Shown here one piece after another: positions 1-7,544 of a stretch of DNA of 8,489 bases. Under the pieces are notes generated by a model, which searched no databases, was not told the origin of the DNA, and was given only the letters and a program-made list of their open reading frames with translations. The position numbers and the translations under genes were made by a program. The number at the start of each line of letters is the position of its first letter. Position 1 is the stretch's first letter. The DNA comes from Gammaproteobacteria bacterium (GTDB lineage Bacteria; Pseudomonadota; Gammaproteobacteria; Pseudomonadales; Pseudomonadaceae): NCBI GenBank assembly GCA_012513235.1, contig JAAZCO010000253.1, positions 1-8,489 of the forward strand, written 5' to 3'.

Positions 1-2852
1 ACTAAAACGCGTATGGCTTCCAGACGTAAGCCCGCCTTACCGAGCATAGTTAAACCTTGCTCCTTATAAGCCCGCAGCGTATCAATCTCTTCATTGCGCA
101 CGCTGGGGTTAATCGCTTGCAAAGCCGTTAGACGAGAAATTTCTTCATCCATATTGGCAGTAAAAGCGCTACGTGCTTGCTCAACACGTTCGTTATGACG
201 CGGCAACATGGTTTTTTGTGCACTATCCACTAAGCGTAATAAAGTATCGCGTTGCGCACGGGCAAATTTACTCGCACTGGAGCGCGGTACGCTTTCGAGT
301 TGATCATTCAGTGTTTCAAAACTGACGCGACTGGCCAGATCAGTGCCTTTATCATCCAGTAAACAACGCAAGGCAATCGGTGGTAAGAAGCGACCGAGTT
401 GCAAGTGCTTGGGCGCAATCGCTTCACTGACATAGAGCAGTTCCACCAGCAGAGTACCGGCTTTAATGGCTTTGTTTTTTAGCAGCGCAACAGCCGTGTT
501 ACCCATCGAGCCTGACAGCACTAAATCCATCCCGCCTTGCACCATGGGGTGTTCCCAGGTGATAAATTGCATATCCTCAAGGCTCAGTGCTAAGTCACGG
601 TCATAGGTGATAGTCACTGCTTCATCACTGCCCAGCGGGAAGCTTGCATCGAGCATTTTTTCGCTGGGGCGCAAGATTAAAGCATTTTCTGAGTGATCTT
701 CGCTCTCAATACCAAAGGCATTGAACAGCTGCTCCATATACATTGGCAGAGTGAAGGTATTGTCTTGCTTAGCAATGGCTTCAACTAAAGCCTGTCCACG
801 ACCTGCGCCACTGGAATTGATTTCCAGTAAACGATCACGACCTTTTTCCATCTCGCTTTCAAGTTGTGCACGTACGCCTGCAGCTTCCTCTAACAGAGCT
901 TGCCAGGCAGCATCATCTTCGTCGTCTAGCACCAATGTGTTGAGTTGCTCGCTAAATTGCAACTGCACCGCATTACCGGTTGGGCAAGTAGACAAGAACG
1001 CATTGAGTGCCTGTTGATACCACTCAAACATACGCTGCTGCGCGGTACCGAGTAAGTAGGGCACATGAATCTCAATGGTGTGCTGTTGACCAATACGGTC
1101 CAGTCGACCAATGCGTTGCTCAAGTAAATCAGGGTGCTGCGGTAAATCGAATAACACCAGATGATGGCTGAACTGAAAGTTACGACCTTCACTACCAATT
1201 TCTGAACAGAACATCACTTGCGCGCCAAACTCATCATCGGCAAACCAAGCTGCGGCACGGTCACGCTCAATAATGCTCATACCTTCATGGAAGGTGGTGG
1301 CTGGAATACCTGAACGAATACGCATGGCATCGCCTAAGTCCAATGCGGTTTGCGCATGAGCACAAATCACTAAGACTTTTTCTTGCTTAAGACCTTTGAG
1401 AGTTTCTAGCAGCCAATCGACACGCGGATCAAAACGCCACCAGAATTGTAGGCTTTCATCCTCTTCAGATTCGTCCAGCGGACCGTCCACATAAATCTCT
1501 GGATACAGCTGAGCATGTAAATCTGCGGGGTTATTTAGATACTGTGCAGGGTAGGCCAGTGCCGTAGCCTGTAATTTACGCTCAGGGAAACCAGAAATAG
1601 CTGCGCGGGTGTTACGGAACAATAAACGGCCCGTGCCATGGCGGTCGAGTAATTCACGAATTAAGCGTGGCGCTGCGTGCTGGTCGCCACTATTGAAAGC
1701 ACTGATTAACGCTTGGCTATCAGCACCTAAAAACTCTGCAATGGTCTGCTCTGCCGCAGCACTTAACTGCTCTTTGTCGAGTAACTCGCGAACAGCTTCA
1801 GCAATGGCTTGGTAGTGCTGACTTTCTTCACGAAAAGCAGCTAGATCATGAAAACGATGCGGGTCGAGTAAGCGTAAGCGGGCAAAGTGACTGTCTTGGC
1901 CTAATTGCTCAGGCGTTGCCGTCAGTAAAAGAATGCCTGGAATATGCGCCGCCAAGGTTTCCACTAGTTGATACGCCGGGCTGGAGTGCTCTGGATGCCA
2001 AACCAAGTGGTGTGCTTCGTCGACCACCATAATATCCCAGTCGCATGCGCACAGAGCTTGCTGTGCACGCTCATCTTCGACAAGCCAATTCATTGCTACT
2101 AAAGCAATTTGGCAATCTTCGAAGGGGTTATCGGCGTCGCTGGCTTGAAAACGTTCAGCATCAAAGAGTGCGACATCTAAGTTAAAACGACGACGCATTT
2201 CCACCAGCCATTGATGTTGCAAGGTTTCTGGCACCATCAATAGGATACGACTGGCACGACCACTGAGAATCTGCCGGTGAATAATCAAGCCCGCTTCAAT
2301 GGTTTTACCCAGGCCCACTTCATCCGCTAACAACACGCGCGGCGCAATACGATCAGCCACTTCTTGGGCAATATGCAGTTGGTGCGCAATCGGCTCGGCG
2401 CGCACGCCGGCTAAACCCCAGAGGTTGGATTGCTGCAAATCGCTATTATGCTGCAGTGAGTTGTAGCGCAAAGTAAACCAAGCCAGCGGGTCAACTTGAC
2501 CTGCCACCAAACGGTCACTGGCCATACGAAATTGAATGAAGTTGGAGAGTTGCGTTTCTGGCAGTGTGCAATCTTGGTTATCACTATTGAAGCCTTGATA
2601 GACCAATAAGCCATCAACTTCGTCTACTTCACGTACGGTCATGCTCCAGCCTTCAAAGTGGCTGATCTCATCACCGGGTACAAAACGCACACGGGTTAAT
2701 GGAGCATTACGCTGCGAGTATTGTCGAGTTTCTCCGGTGGCTGGGTAAATGATGGTGAGGATGCGACCATCTGATGTTAAAACGGTGCCTAAACCTTGTT
2801 CGGTCTCACCGTCACTGATCCAGCGTTGTCCGGGTTGATACTGCTGCGTCAT
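1..2852 (-). CDS. rapA: RNA polymerase-associated ATPase RapA (HepA), 3' end cut by window edge
   Basis: SWI2/SNF2-family ATPase that binds RNA polymerase and helps recycle it from stalled or post-termination complexes (family knowledge, mainly E. coli). The minus-strand frame from ATG 2852 stays open for 950 codons to the left edge, without a stop. Motifs read directly: Walker A DEVGLGKT at residues 177-184 (Lys183), DEAH at 278-281, motif III TATP at 311-314, and motif VI QRIGRLDRIGQ at 579-589. The N-terminal ~110 residues (start MTQQYQPGQRW) match the Tudor-like part of RapA, and the long C-terminal half has no other domain I recognise. The last visible residues, LEAIRVL, look like the very C-terminus, so only a few codons and the stop should be missing. 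A GGAG lies 6 nt before the ATG, which supports the start. The gene is divergent from the small genes at 3011-3564. I see no frameshift or missing motif. Confidence 0.96.
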   Translation of the reverse strand, partial: MTQQYQPGQRWISDGETEQGLGTVLTSDGRILTIIYPATGETRQYSQRNAPLTRVRFVPGDEISHFEGWSMTVREVDEVDGLLVYQGFNSDNQDCTLPETQLSNFIQFRMASDRLVAGQVDPLAWFTLRYNSLQHNSDLQQSNLWGLAGVRAEPIAHQLHIAQEVADRIAPRVLLADEVGLGKTIEAGLIIHRQILSGRASRILLMVPETLQHQWLVEMRRRFNLDVALFDAERFQASDADNPFEDCQIALVAMNWLVEDERAQQALCACDWDIMVVDEAHHLVWHPEHSSPAYQLVETLAAHIPGILLLTATPEQLGQDSHFARLRLLDPHRFHDLAAFREESQHYQAIAEAVRELLDKEQLSAAAEQTIAEFLGADSQALISAFNSGDQHAAPRLIRELLDRHGTGRLLFRNTRAAISGFPERKLQATALAYPAQYLNNPADLHAQLYPEIYVDGPLDESEEDESLQFWWRFDPRVDWLLETLKGLKQEKVLVICAHAQTALDLGDAMRIRSGIPATTFHEGMSIIERDRAAAWFADDEFGAQVMFCSEIGSEGRNFQFSHHLVLFDLPQHPDLLEQRIGRLDRIGQQHTIEIHVPYLLGTAQQRMFEWYQQALNAFLSTCPTGNAVQLQFSEQLNTLVLDDEDDAAWQALLEEAAGVRAQLESEMEKGRDRLLEINSSGAGRGQALVEAIAKQDNTFTLPMYMEQLFNAFGIESEDHSENALILRPSEKMLDASFPLGSDEAVTITYDRDLALSLEDMQFITWEHPMVQGGMDLVLSGSMGNTAVALLKNKAIKAGTLLVELLYVSEAIAPKHLQLGRFLPPIALRCLLDDKGTDLASRVSFETLNDQLESVPRSSASKFARAQRDTLLRLVDSAQKTMLPRHNERVEQARSAFTANMDEEISRLTALQAINPSVRNEEIDTLRAYKEQGLTMLGKAGLRLEAIRVL

Positions 2853-2962
2853 GCTTGTCTCCGTGTAGTATAAAAAGCGCGTTATGATAACGGATAGTGA
2901 CGCAGAGAACACGGGGCAATCATAATGAGTCTAGATAAAATGAATTCTAGGATAATATATTG

Positions 2963-2978
2963 CACTCTAGTTATAGTG
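2963..2978. promoter_or_regulatory. Imperfect dyad in the rapA / small-gene divergent intergenic region
   Basis: The 16 bases CACTCTAGTTATAGTG form a dyad: CACT pairs with AGTG at the ends and TA with TA inside, leaving one mismatch and a GT centre. It lies 33-48 bases before the ATG at 3011 and over 100 bases before the rapA ATG. A second short inverted repeat (CTAGA/TCTAG, 2931-2950) is next to it, so the rare tetramer CTAG occurs three times in 40 bases. Either could be an operator or chance in an A+T-rich stretch. No convincing -35/-10 pair was found for either divergent gene. Confidence 0.2.
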
Positions 2979-2997
2979 TGCTGTGTGCATTTATATC

Positions 2998-3003
2998 AAG
3001 GAG
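2998..3003 (+). promoter_or_regulatory. Ribosome binding site deciding the start of the 103-residue gene
   Basis: AAGGAG is followed by 7 nt and then ATG at 3011. The reading frame is open upstream to an ATG at 2960, but that one has no Shine-Dalgarno sequence and would put the strong site inside the coding region. The site therefore favours the shorter protein. Confidence 0.8.
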
Positions 3004-3010
3004 TGGCCTC

Positions 3011-3322
3011 ATGTTACCTCCTATTCCGCAAGGATTAGTGCCTGTAACGGCGCAAAATGATCCAGTTAAACCGACTCCAGTTATTACGGCTGTGTCACCT
3101 GCCAAGGAAAATGCTAAGGGCGGTCGCTTAGGTTTTGAAAATGATGAAAGCTCAACAGCGCAAGAACGAGCACGTGAAGAGCAGCGTCGTCAGCACCAGC
3201 GTCAGCGTGAAGCACTGCTAATACAAGGTGATGCAGAGGCGGAGGCAGAAAGTGCTACAGATGAGCAGTTAGAAAAAAGCGAACTGTCGCGTAAGGGGCT
3301 ATGGGTTGATATTAAGGTGTAA
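3011..3322 (+). CDS. Small charged protein of unknown function (103 residues)
   Basis: I do not recognise this gene with confidence. The protein starts MLPPIPQGLVPVTAQ, giving a proline-rich, probably disordered N-terminal ~30 residues. About residues 48-85 form a highly charged Glu/Arg/Gln stretch (QERAREEQRRQHQRQ) followed by EAEAESATDEQLEKSE, consistent with a helix or short coiled coil. There is no signal peptide, membrane segment or cysteine, so it is probably cytoplasmic. The start is set by AAGGAG 7 nt upstream. It diverges from rapA and precedes the 56-residue gene by 71 bases, so the two may be co-transcribed. The strong RBS, the sensible composition and the lack of any long competing frame support a real gene; the function is open. 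Confidence 0.75.
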   Translation: MLPPIPQGLVPVTAQNDPVKPTPVITAVSPAKENAKGGRLGFENDESSTAQERAREEQRRQHQRQREALLIQGDAEAEAESATDEQLEKSELSRKGLWVDIKV

Positions 3323-3337
3323 TAATCAACCTTAATA
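3310..3337 (+). repeat. Stem-loop across the stop codon of the 103-residue gene
   Basis: TATTAAGGT (3310-3318) and ACCTTAATA (3329-3337) are perfect 9-base inverted repeats around a 10-base loop that contains the stop codon. The stem is A+T-rich and has no clear T-run after it, so it is at most a weak terminator or an mRNA 3'-end structure that lowers expression of the next gene. Confidence 0.35.
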
Positions 3338-3393
3338 ATTTAAGCATTATTTAATCTGGCGCATGCAGTGTTAAAGCTGATGGAGGAATGTGT

Positions 3394-3564
3394 ATGAGCG
3401 AGACCACAGAAGAAAATATTATTGATTTGAGTGGTGAGCGTAAACGACGCGAGCATGATCTTAATGAAAAACGTCTGCAAAGGGTACGCGCAGCTTTTGT
3501 CAGTGCATTGCCTTTAAACAAGCCCATTATAAAAGCTAAGAAGAAGGCCAAGAAAAAACGCTAA
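3394..3564 (+). CDS. Small basic protein of unknown function (56 residues)
   Basis: I do not recognise the family. The protein begins MSETTEENIIDLSGERKRRE and ends in a strongly basic tail, KAKKKAKKKR. An acidic N-terminus, an Arg-rich middle that could be helical (HDLNEKRLQRVRAAFVSALP) and the Lys-rich end suggest binding to nucleic acid or the ribosome, but that is inference from composition only. The start is ATG 3394: GGAGG at 3382-3386 sits 7 nt before it, whereas the in-frame ATG at 3388 is only one base from GGAGG and too close to be used. It lies 71 bases after the 103-residue gene and probably shares its transcript. There is no membrane segment or signal peptide. Confidence 0.72.
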   Translation: MSETTEENIIDLSGERKRREHDLNEKRLQRVRAAFVSALPLNKPIIKAKKKAKKKR

Positions 3565-3612
3565 ATCGAATCACCGCGATAGAGTCTTTATAAGGGAGCT
3601 TCAAGCACTCTA

Positions 3613-3654
3613 TTGACCTCTATCAATACCCTGCTTGCAGTTGTGCCTTATCTT
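3613..3654 (+). promoter_or_regulatory. Probable FNR/ANR-type box and class II promoter for the ccoM-like gene
   Basis: TTGACCTCTATCAA at 3613-3626 matches the FNR/ANR consensus TTGAT-N4-ATCAA with one difference (C for T at position 5). Its centre is 3619.5. A class II site centred at -41.5 predicts a start near 3661 and a -10 hexamer at 3649-3654, and exactly there lies TATCTT (4 of 6 to TATAAT). No -35 element is needed in such promoters and none is seen. The leader to ATG 3691 would be about 30 nt. The half-repeat CTCTAT also occurs just upstream (3608-3613), so part of the match could come from a short direct repeat. Low-oxygen activation would suit a cbb3 oxidase subunit. Confidence 0.6.
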
Positions 3655-3690
3655 TATCACAAGTTAATTCTAAAGCGCGGGGTGGTTGCA

Positions 3691-3807
3691 ATGTTTATGG
3701 ATATAGTTGTTTTTGCCGGCATTGGTACAGTTGCCCTTATGGTTGCTTTCTTTGTTGGTCTATTTTATTTCGTTAGAAAGGTTGAGCAGGATCGTAAATC
3801 AAGCTGA
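3691..3807 (+). CDS. ccoM: CcoM-like small subunit of cbb3-type cytochrome c oxidase (38 residues)
   Basis: Single-span membrane miniprotein, MFMDIVVFAGIGTVALMVAF followed by FVGLFYFVRK and a charged tail, EQDRKSS. One hydrophobic helix runs about residues 4-28 and the Arg/Lys after it predicts a cytoplasmic C-terminus. From memory, CcoM of the Pseudomonas stutzeri cbb3 oxidase shares the pattern MF-x-D-x-VV-x-AG-xx-TV-x-LMVAF-xx-G-xx-YF and is of similar length; it helps assembly or stability of the haem-copper oxidase. Start choice: GGGGTGG (3679-3685) precedes ATG 3691, and this start gives the CcoM-like N-terminus. ATG 3697 is an alternative. An upstream TTG at 3613 would place the ANR box inside the gene and lacks a well-spaced RBS. 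It stands alone, with its own promoter and terminator and no cco operon in the window. The assignment rests on recalled similarity. Confidence 0.78.
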   Translation: MFMDIVVFAGIGTVALMVAFFVGLFYFVRKVEQDRKSS

Positions 3808-3841
3808 TCCTTTCTAGCAGCATGAGCACGCAAGGCAATTT

Positions 3842-3867
3842 GGGCAACTTTGGTTGCCCTTTTTTTT
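3842..3867 (+). terminator. Rho-independent terminator after the ccoM-like gene
   Basis: GGGCAAC (3842-3848) pairs perfectly with GTTGCCC (3853-3859) around the loop TTTG and is followed at once by eight T (3860-3867). It begins 35 bases after the ccoM stop and points the same way. There is no T-run on the opposite side, so it should not terminate mxtR transcripts arriving from the right. Confidence 0.93.
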
Positions 3868-3894
3868 GCCCGCTGTTTCTTCTGGACAAGCGCA

Positions 3895-3931
3895 ACGCTG
3901 CATATATTAGGCTTAAAGCTATACGCAGCGT
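3895..3931. repeat. Long inverted repeat between convergent ccoM and mxtR
   Basis: ACGCTGCATATA (3895-3906) and TATACGCAGCGT (3920-3931) form a 12-bp stem with one G-T wobble around a 13-base loop. The right arm ends 10 bases from the mxtR stop codon. No T-run follows on the minus strand, so it is not a standard intrinsic terminator. It could cap and protect the mxtR mRNA 3' end, assist factor-dependent termination, or be one copy of a dispersed palindromic repeat. Confidence 0.6.
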
Positions 3932-3940
3932 GTTGTACCA

Positions 3941-6900
3941 CTAAGAGGGCGTGTGGCGATTAATCAATGCACGTAATGCTGCAGGCTTAACCGGTTTGGC
4001 TAGAAAGCTTAAACCAGCAGCATGTACTTGGCTGACCAATTCTGGGCGTCCATCGGCACTGATGACAATGCCTGGGACAGGTGCATTCATTTGCTGGCGC
4101 AGCCATCCCATCAGTGCAATACCCGTATCGCCACCATCTAAGTGATAATCCACTAATGCTAAGTCTGGCGCAGCACCACTTTCCAGTAAAGCAGCACACT
4201 CTTGGCGGTTGCTTGCCGTAAGTACATGGCAACCCCAGCGTGAGAGTAGGCTGAGCATTCCAGCTAAAATACTACTTTCATTATCCACGCAGAGCACAGT
4301 TAAGCCAGCCAGTGGTTGTATTGCGGTATTGTTGGTTGCGCTAGGTGCGGGTGCGGTATTGAGTTTGCCTTTATACAGCGGCACGGTGATGCTAAATACG
4401 CTGCCTTTATCCACCCATGAGCGAACTTCGATGCGGTGGTTTAGTACTTTGCTTAAGCCGTCTGCAATCGCTAACCCTAGGCCTAGGCCTTTCTCTTCAC
4501 GAGTTTGGTGGCTATCAAGGCGCTTAAATTCCTCAAAAATAAAGTTGAGTTTATCTGCAGGTATACCCTGGCCACGGTCCCAGACATCAATGCGTACGTT
4601 ATTGGTTTGGCGGCGCACGCCTAGCAGCACATTACCATTGGCGTAACGAAAGGCGTTGGTCAAAAAGTTTTGAATGATACGGCGTAGCAGTTTTGGATCG
4701 CTGATAATATTTAACGATGTGCTACGTAAACGAAAATCTATACCTTGCTGTTCAGCTAATACAGTGAATTCTGCACCCAGTGCTTCTAGCCAGGGGCCAA
4801 GTGCAAAGGGCTGGCAGTGTGGAGTAATGCGGCCACTTTCAAGGCGTGAGATATCCAGTAGATCACTGATTAAGTCTTCTGCAGAGCGTAATGAGCTGTC
4901 TAGGTTTTTAACTAACTCTTGTGCATCGCTGGGGAGTGCATCTTGATGTGAGAGTGCTGCTGAAAAAAGACGTGCAGCATTCAGTGGTTGCATCAAGTCA
5001 TGGCTAACCGCAGCCAAAAAACGAGTTTTAGATTGGTTGGCACTTTCTGCAACATGTTTAGCGTCACTGAGCGCAATATTAAGCTGTGACAGTTCGTGGG
5101 TGCGCTCGCTGACACGATGCTCAAGGCTTTCATTGGCTTCTTTTAATGCATGCTCAGCTTCACGGAAGGCAGTAATGTCTGTAAAACTCATAACAAAGCC
5201 GCCGCCGGGCATCGGGTTGCCGATTAGTTCAATGACTCGGCCATTAGGGAATAAACGCTCTGAGGTGTGAGCTGTGCCTTGACGCATCCAATACAGGCGT
5301 TTATTGACATGAGCATCCACATCGCCAGGGCCGCAAAGGCCTAGCATGGCGTTATGGCGAATGATATCTGCGACGGGGCGGCCGACTTTGATCAGGTCTT
5401 CGGGGTAGTTAAACAGTTTTAAATAGCGGCTGTTCCAGGCGACTAGGCGAAGGGAGCGGTCAACCACGCTAATGCCTTGGGTGATGTTTTCAATCGCGCC
5501 CTGCAATAGAGTGCGGTTGAATTGCAAAACTTCAGATGCTTCGCCAACAATACGAACAACATCTTCTACATACATTTCGCGGCCTTCGATAGCGGCCTTA
5601 ACCACGACACGTGTCGAGGATGCGCCTAACACGCCAGTGAGTAGGCGTTCTGTATGTGCAACCCATTCGCTACTTGCTGTTTCTGTGGGGTTAAAGCCCA
5701 GTCCTTGTTTGTATGCAAAGCGAATAAAGCTTTGTTTGGCTCGATCTTCACCTACAAAGCGGCCTGCTAAAATCAGCAGGTCACTGATCTGTACGGTAAA
5801 GGTTTGGCGACCACCTATATGTTGACCAATAAAACGACTGGCTTGCCAGTGTTCAGAGACGCGCGTCTTAGAAAATAGTGACACTAAGATAAATAACAGG
5901 AAGTTGCCGCTTAACGAAAGCAGTACACCCAGTGTTAAAGGGTCCGTCGGCAGCCCAAAAGGTTTGCTTGAAAGCCATGTTAGACCTGGGAATGATGTTA
6001 AAGACCAATTCATGCTGCTCGCGATAAGCGGCAGCACCAAGGTGTAAGCCCATAAGACTGAGCCTGCAATCAAACCTGCATAAACGCCTTGGCGGTTTGC
6101 ATGCTTCCAGCTTAAAGCGCCGAGCATAGCTGGCGCTAATTGAGTTAAAGCAGCAAAGGCAATCTGACCAATAGTGGCTAGGCTGGTATTAGCGCCGAGC
6201 AAGCGATAGCTGGTATAGGCCAGCAAGAGAATAATGATGATGCTGAGGCGACGGGCAGTGAGCATCCAGTAACGAAAGGCTTCAAAGGGGCGTTCAGTAG
6301 TACGTGCTGCCAGCATGGATGGCAGTAGAATATGGTTGGAGATCATAATAGCTAAGGTAACTGCCGCTACAATCACCATACCGGTCGCTGCAGATGCGCC
6401 ACCAATAAAAGCCAAAATCGCTAAGGTTGGGTTACCTTCAGCTAAAGGAAGGCTGATGACAAATGAGTCGGGTACTACAGAAGAGGGCAGGCGTAATTGA
6501 CCAGCAAGTGCAATAGGAATAACAAAGAGAGCAACCAGTAACAAGTATAAAGGGAATACCCAGCGTGCTACGCGTAGATCTGCTTCATCATTGTTTTCTA
6601 CTACTGTGACGTGAAACTGACGCGGTAAAGTGTAAATAGCCATCATTGCAACGCAGGTCTGCACAATCATCGCCGGCCAGTTGGTTGCTTCATTCCAGTA
6701 GGACTCAAGCTTAGGCGCGTCTGTGGCTTGTTGCCATAAATCGCCAATACCATTGTAAAGACCGAAAATTACAAACAGGCCGACGGCAATAAATGCCATG
6801 AGCTTCACCAGAGATTCAAAAGCAATGGCAAACATTAAGCCGCGGTGATGCTCAGTTACGTCAAGGTTGCGTGTACCAAATAAAATAGTAAACAAAGCCA

Positions 6901-7405
6901 GGGCTACAGTCACAATCAGCGCCGTATCTTGTGCATACATACCTGTTGAATTGGCCGATGTGCCTGTGAGTAGGTTTACACCCAGCACAATCCCTTTAAG
7001 TTGTAGGGCGATATAGGGCAGTACACCAACAACGGCAATCAGGGTCACTACTACTGCAAGGCGTTGTGACTTGCCGTAGCGTGCCGCAATAAAGTCAGCG
7101 ATTGAGGTGATGTTCTCTTGCTTGCTGATAATCACCATTTTCTTTAATACCCAGGGCGCAAAGGTCAGCAATAAGATCGGACCAATATAAATGGGTAGAA
7201 ATGACCATATCTGCTCAGCAGCTTGGCCAACAGAGCCGAAAAATGTCCAGCTGCTGCAATAGACTGCTAAAGATAGGCTGTAGACAGTTGAACGCATACG
7301 TGGACTGACTGTTGAGCTGCGGCGATCACCATAAAAAGCGATCGCAAATAAAATTGCCATATAGGCAAGAGCAACCAGTGCAATAAGCCCTGTGGAAATA
7401 GACAT
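3941..7405 (-). CDS. mxtR: MxtR/CrbS-type hybrid sensor kinase with SLC5 transporter domain
   Basis: Membrane-bound hybrid histidine kinase, 1154 residues. Order: sodium/solute symporter-like (SLC5) domain with about a dozen helices, 1-510; STAC-type linker, about 520-630; one PAS domain, about 632-748; coiled coil, 748-790; HisKA with SHDLMQPL (His802); HATPase with N-box Asn913/Asn917, DRGQGIP 943-949 and GLGLGLAI 973-980; receiver domain 1036-1150 with Asp1041, phospho-acceptor Asp1086, Ser1116 and Lys1137. All catalytic residues are present. This architecture and length match MxtR (P. aeruginosa PA3271, from memory) and CrbS, which act with a LuxR-type regulator (ErdR/CrbR) to control acetate and related carbon use. 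CbrA shares the front part but lacks a receiver. The partner regulator is not in the window. A GGA 7 nt before the ATG is a weak RBS. The gene lies 139 bases after the GNAT gene, with which it may be transcribed. Confidence 0.93.
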   Translation of the reverse strand: MSISTGLIALVALAYMAILFAIAFYGDRRSSTVSPRMRSTVYSLSLAVYCSSWTFFGSVGQAAEQIWSFLPIYIGPILLLTFAPWVLKKMVIISKQENITSIADFIAARYGKSQRLAVVVTLIAVVGVLPYIALQLKGIVLGVNLLTGTSANSTGMYAQDTALIVTVALALFTILFGTRNLDVTEHHRGLMFAIAFESLVKLMAFIAVGLFVIFGLYNGIGDLWQQATDAPKLESYWNEATNWPAMIVQTCVAMMAIYTLPRQFHVTVVENNDEADLRVARWVFPLYLLLVALFVIPIALAGQLRLPSSVVPDSFVISLPLAEGNPTLAILAFIGGASAATGMVIVAAVTLAIMISNHILLPSMLAARTTERPFEAFRYWMLTARRLSIIIILLLAYTSYRLLGANTSLATIGQIAFAALTQLAPAMLGALSWKHANRQGVYAGLIAGSVLWAYTLVLPLIASSMNWSLTSFPGLTWLSSKPFGLPTDPLTLGVLLSLSGNFLLFILVSLFSKTRVSEHWQASRFIGQHIGGRQTFTVQISDLLILAGRFVGEDRAKQSFIRFAYKQGLGFNPTETASSEWVAHTERLLTGVLGASSTRVVVKAAIEGREMYVEDVVRIVGEASEVLQFNRTLLQGAIENITQGISVVDRSLRLVAWNSRYLKLFNYPEDLIKVGRPVADIIRHNAMLGLCGPGDVDAHVNKRLYWMRQGTAHTSERLFPNGRVIELIGNPMPGGGFVMSFTDITAFREAEHALKEANESLEHRVSERTHELSQLNIALSDAKHVAESANQSKTRFLAAVSHDLMQPLNAARLFSAALSHQDALPSDAQELVKNLDSSLRSAEDLISDLLDISRLESGRITPHCQPFALGPWLEALGAEFTVLAEQQGIDFRLRSTSLNIISDPKLLRRIIQNFLTNAFRYANGNVLLGVRRQTNNVRIDVWDRGQGIPADKLNFIFEEFKRLDSHQTREEKGLGLGLAIADGLSKVLNHRIEVRSWVDKGSVFSITVPLYKGKLNTAPAPSATNNTAIQPLAGLTVLCVDNESSILAGMLSLLSRWGCHVLTASNRQECAALLESGAAPDLALVDYHLDGGDTGIALMGWLRQQMNAPVPGIVISADGRPELVSQVHAAGLSFLAKPVKPAALRALINRHTPS

Positions 7406-7544
7406 AATAAGATCCGCAACCTAAATTAGATCGCAATATATTAAGGAAAAGCGCAGTTATAAGATAGCAGCGGCTAAGACTGTGACTGCAAGGTAAAGTA
7501 ACCTTTGCTCCGCTTTGCTTTTGTCGCGGTTTTACCATGATGAG

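Noticed and set aside
721..1017. 98-codon plus-strand open frame (Ser/Cys-rich) inside rapA
   Set aside because: It lies antisense to the RapA C-terminal half, and its low-complexity composition comes from the opposite coding frame.
2867..2872. TATACT on the minus strand as a rapA -10 box
   Set aside because: It is only 14 bases from the ATG, so the start site would fall in the Shine-Dalgarno sequence, and there is no -35 at a fitting distance.
3579..3613. ATAGAGT / ACTCTAT inverted repeat after the 56-residue gene as a terminator
   Set aside because: The 7-bp A+T-rich stem has a 21-base loop and no T-run. The right arm overlaps the ANR box by one base; too weak to call.
4209..4646. 145-codon plus-strand open frame inside mxtR
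   Set aside because: It is antisense to the receiver and ATPase domains of a clearly real kinase gene, has no RBS and no recognisable domain; a shadow of mxtR coding.
7406..7544. TTGCAG...TATCTT on the minus strand as an mxtR promoter
   Set aside because: The spacer is 19 bases and both elements are weak, so a dedicated mxtR promoter cannot be supported from sequence alone.
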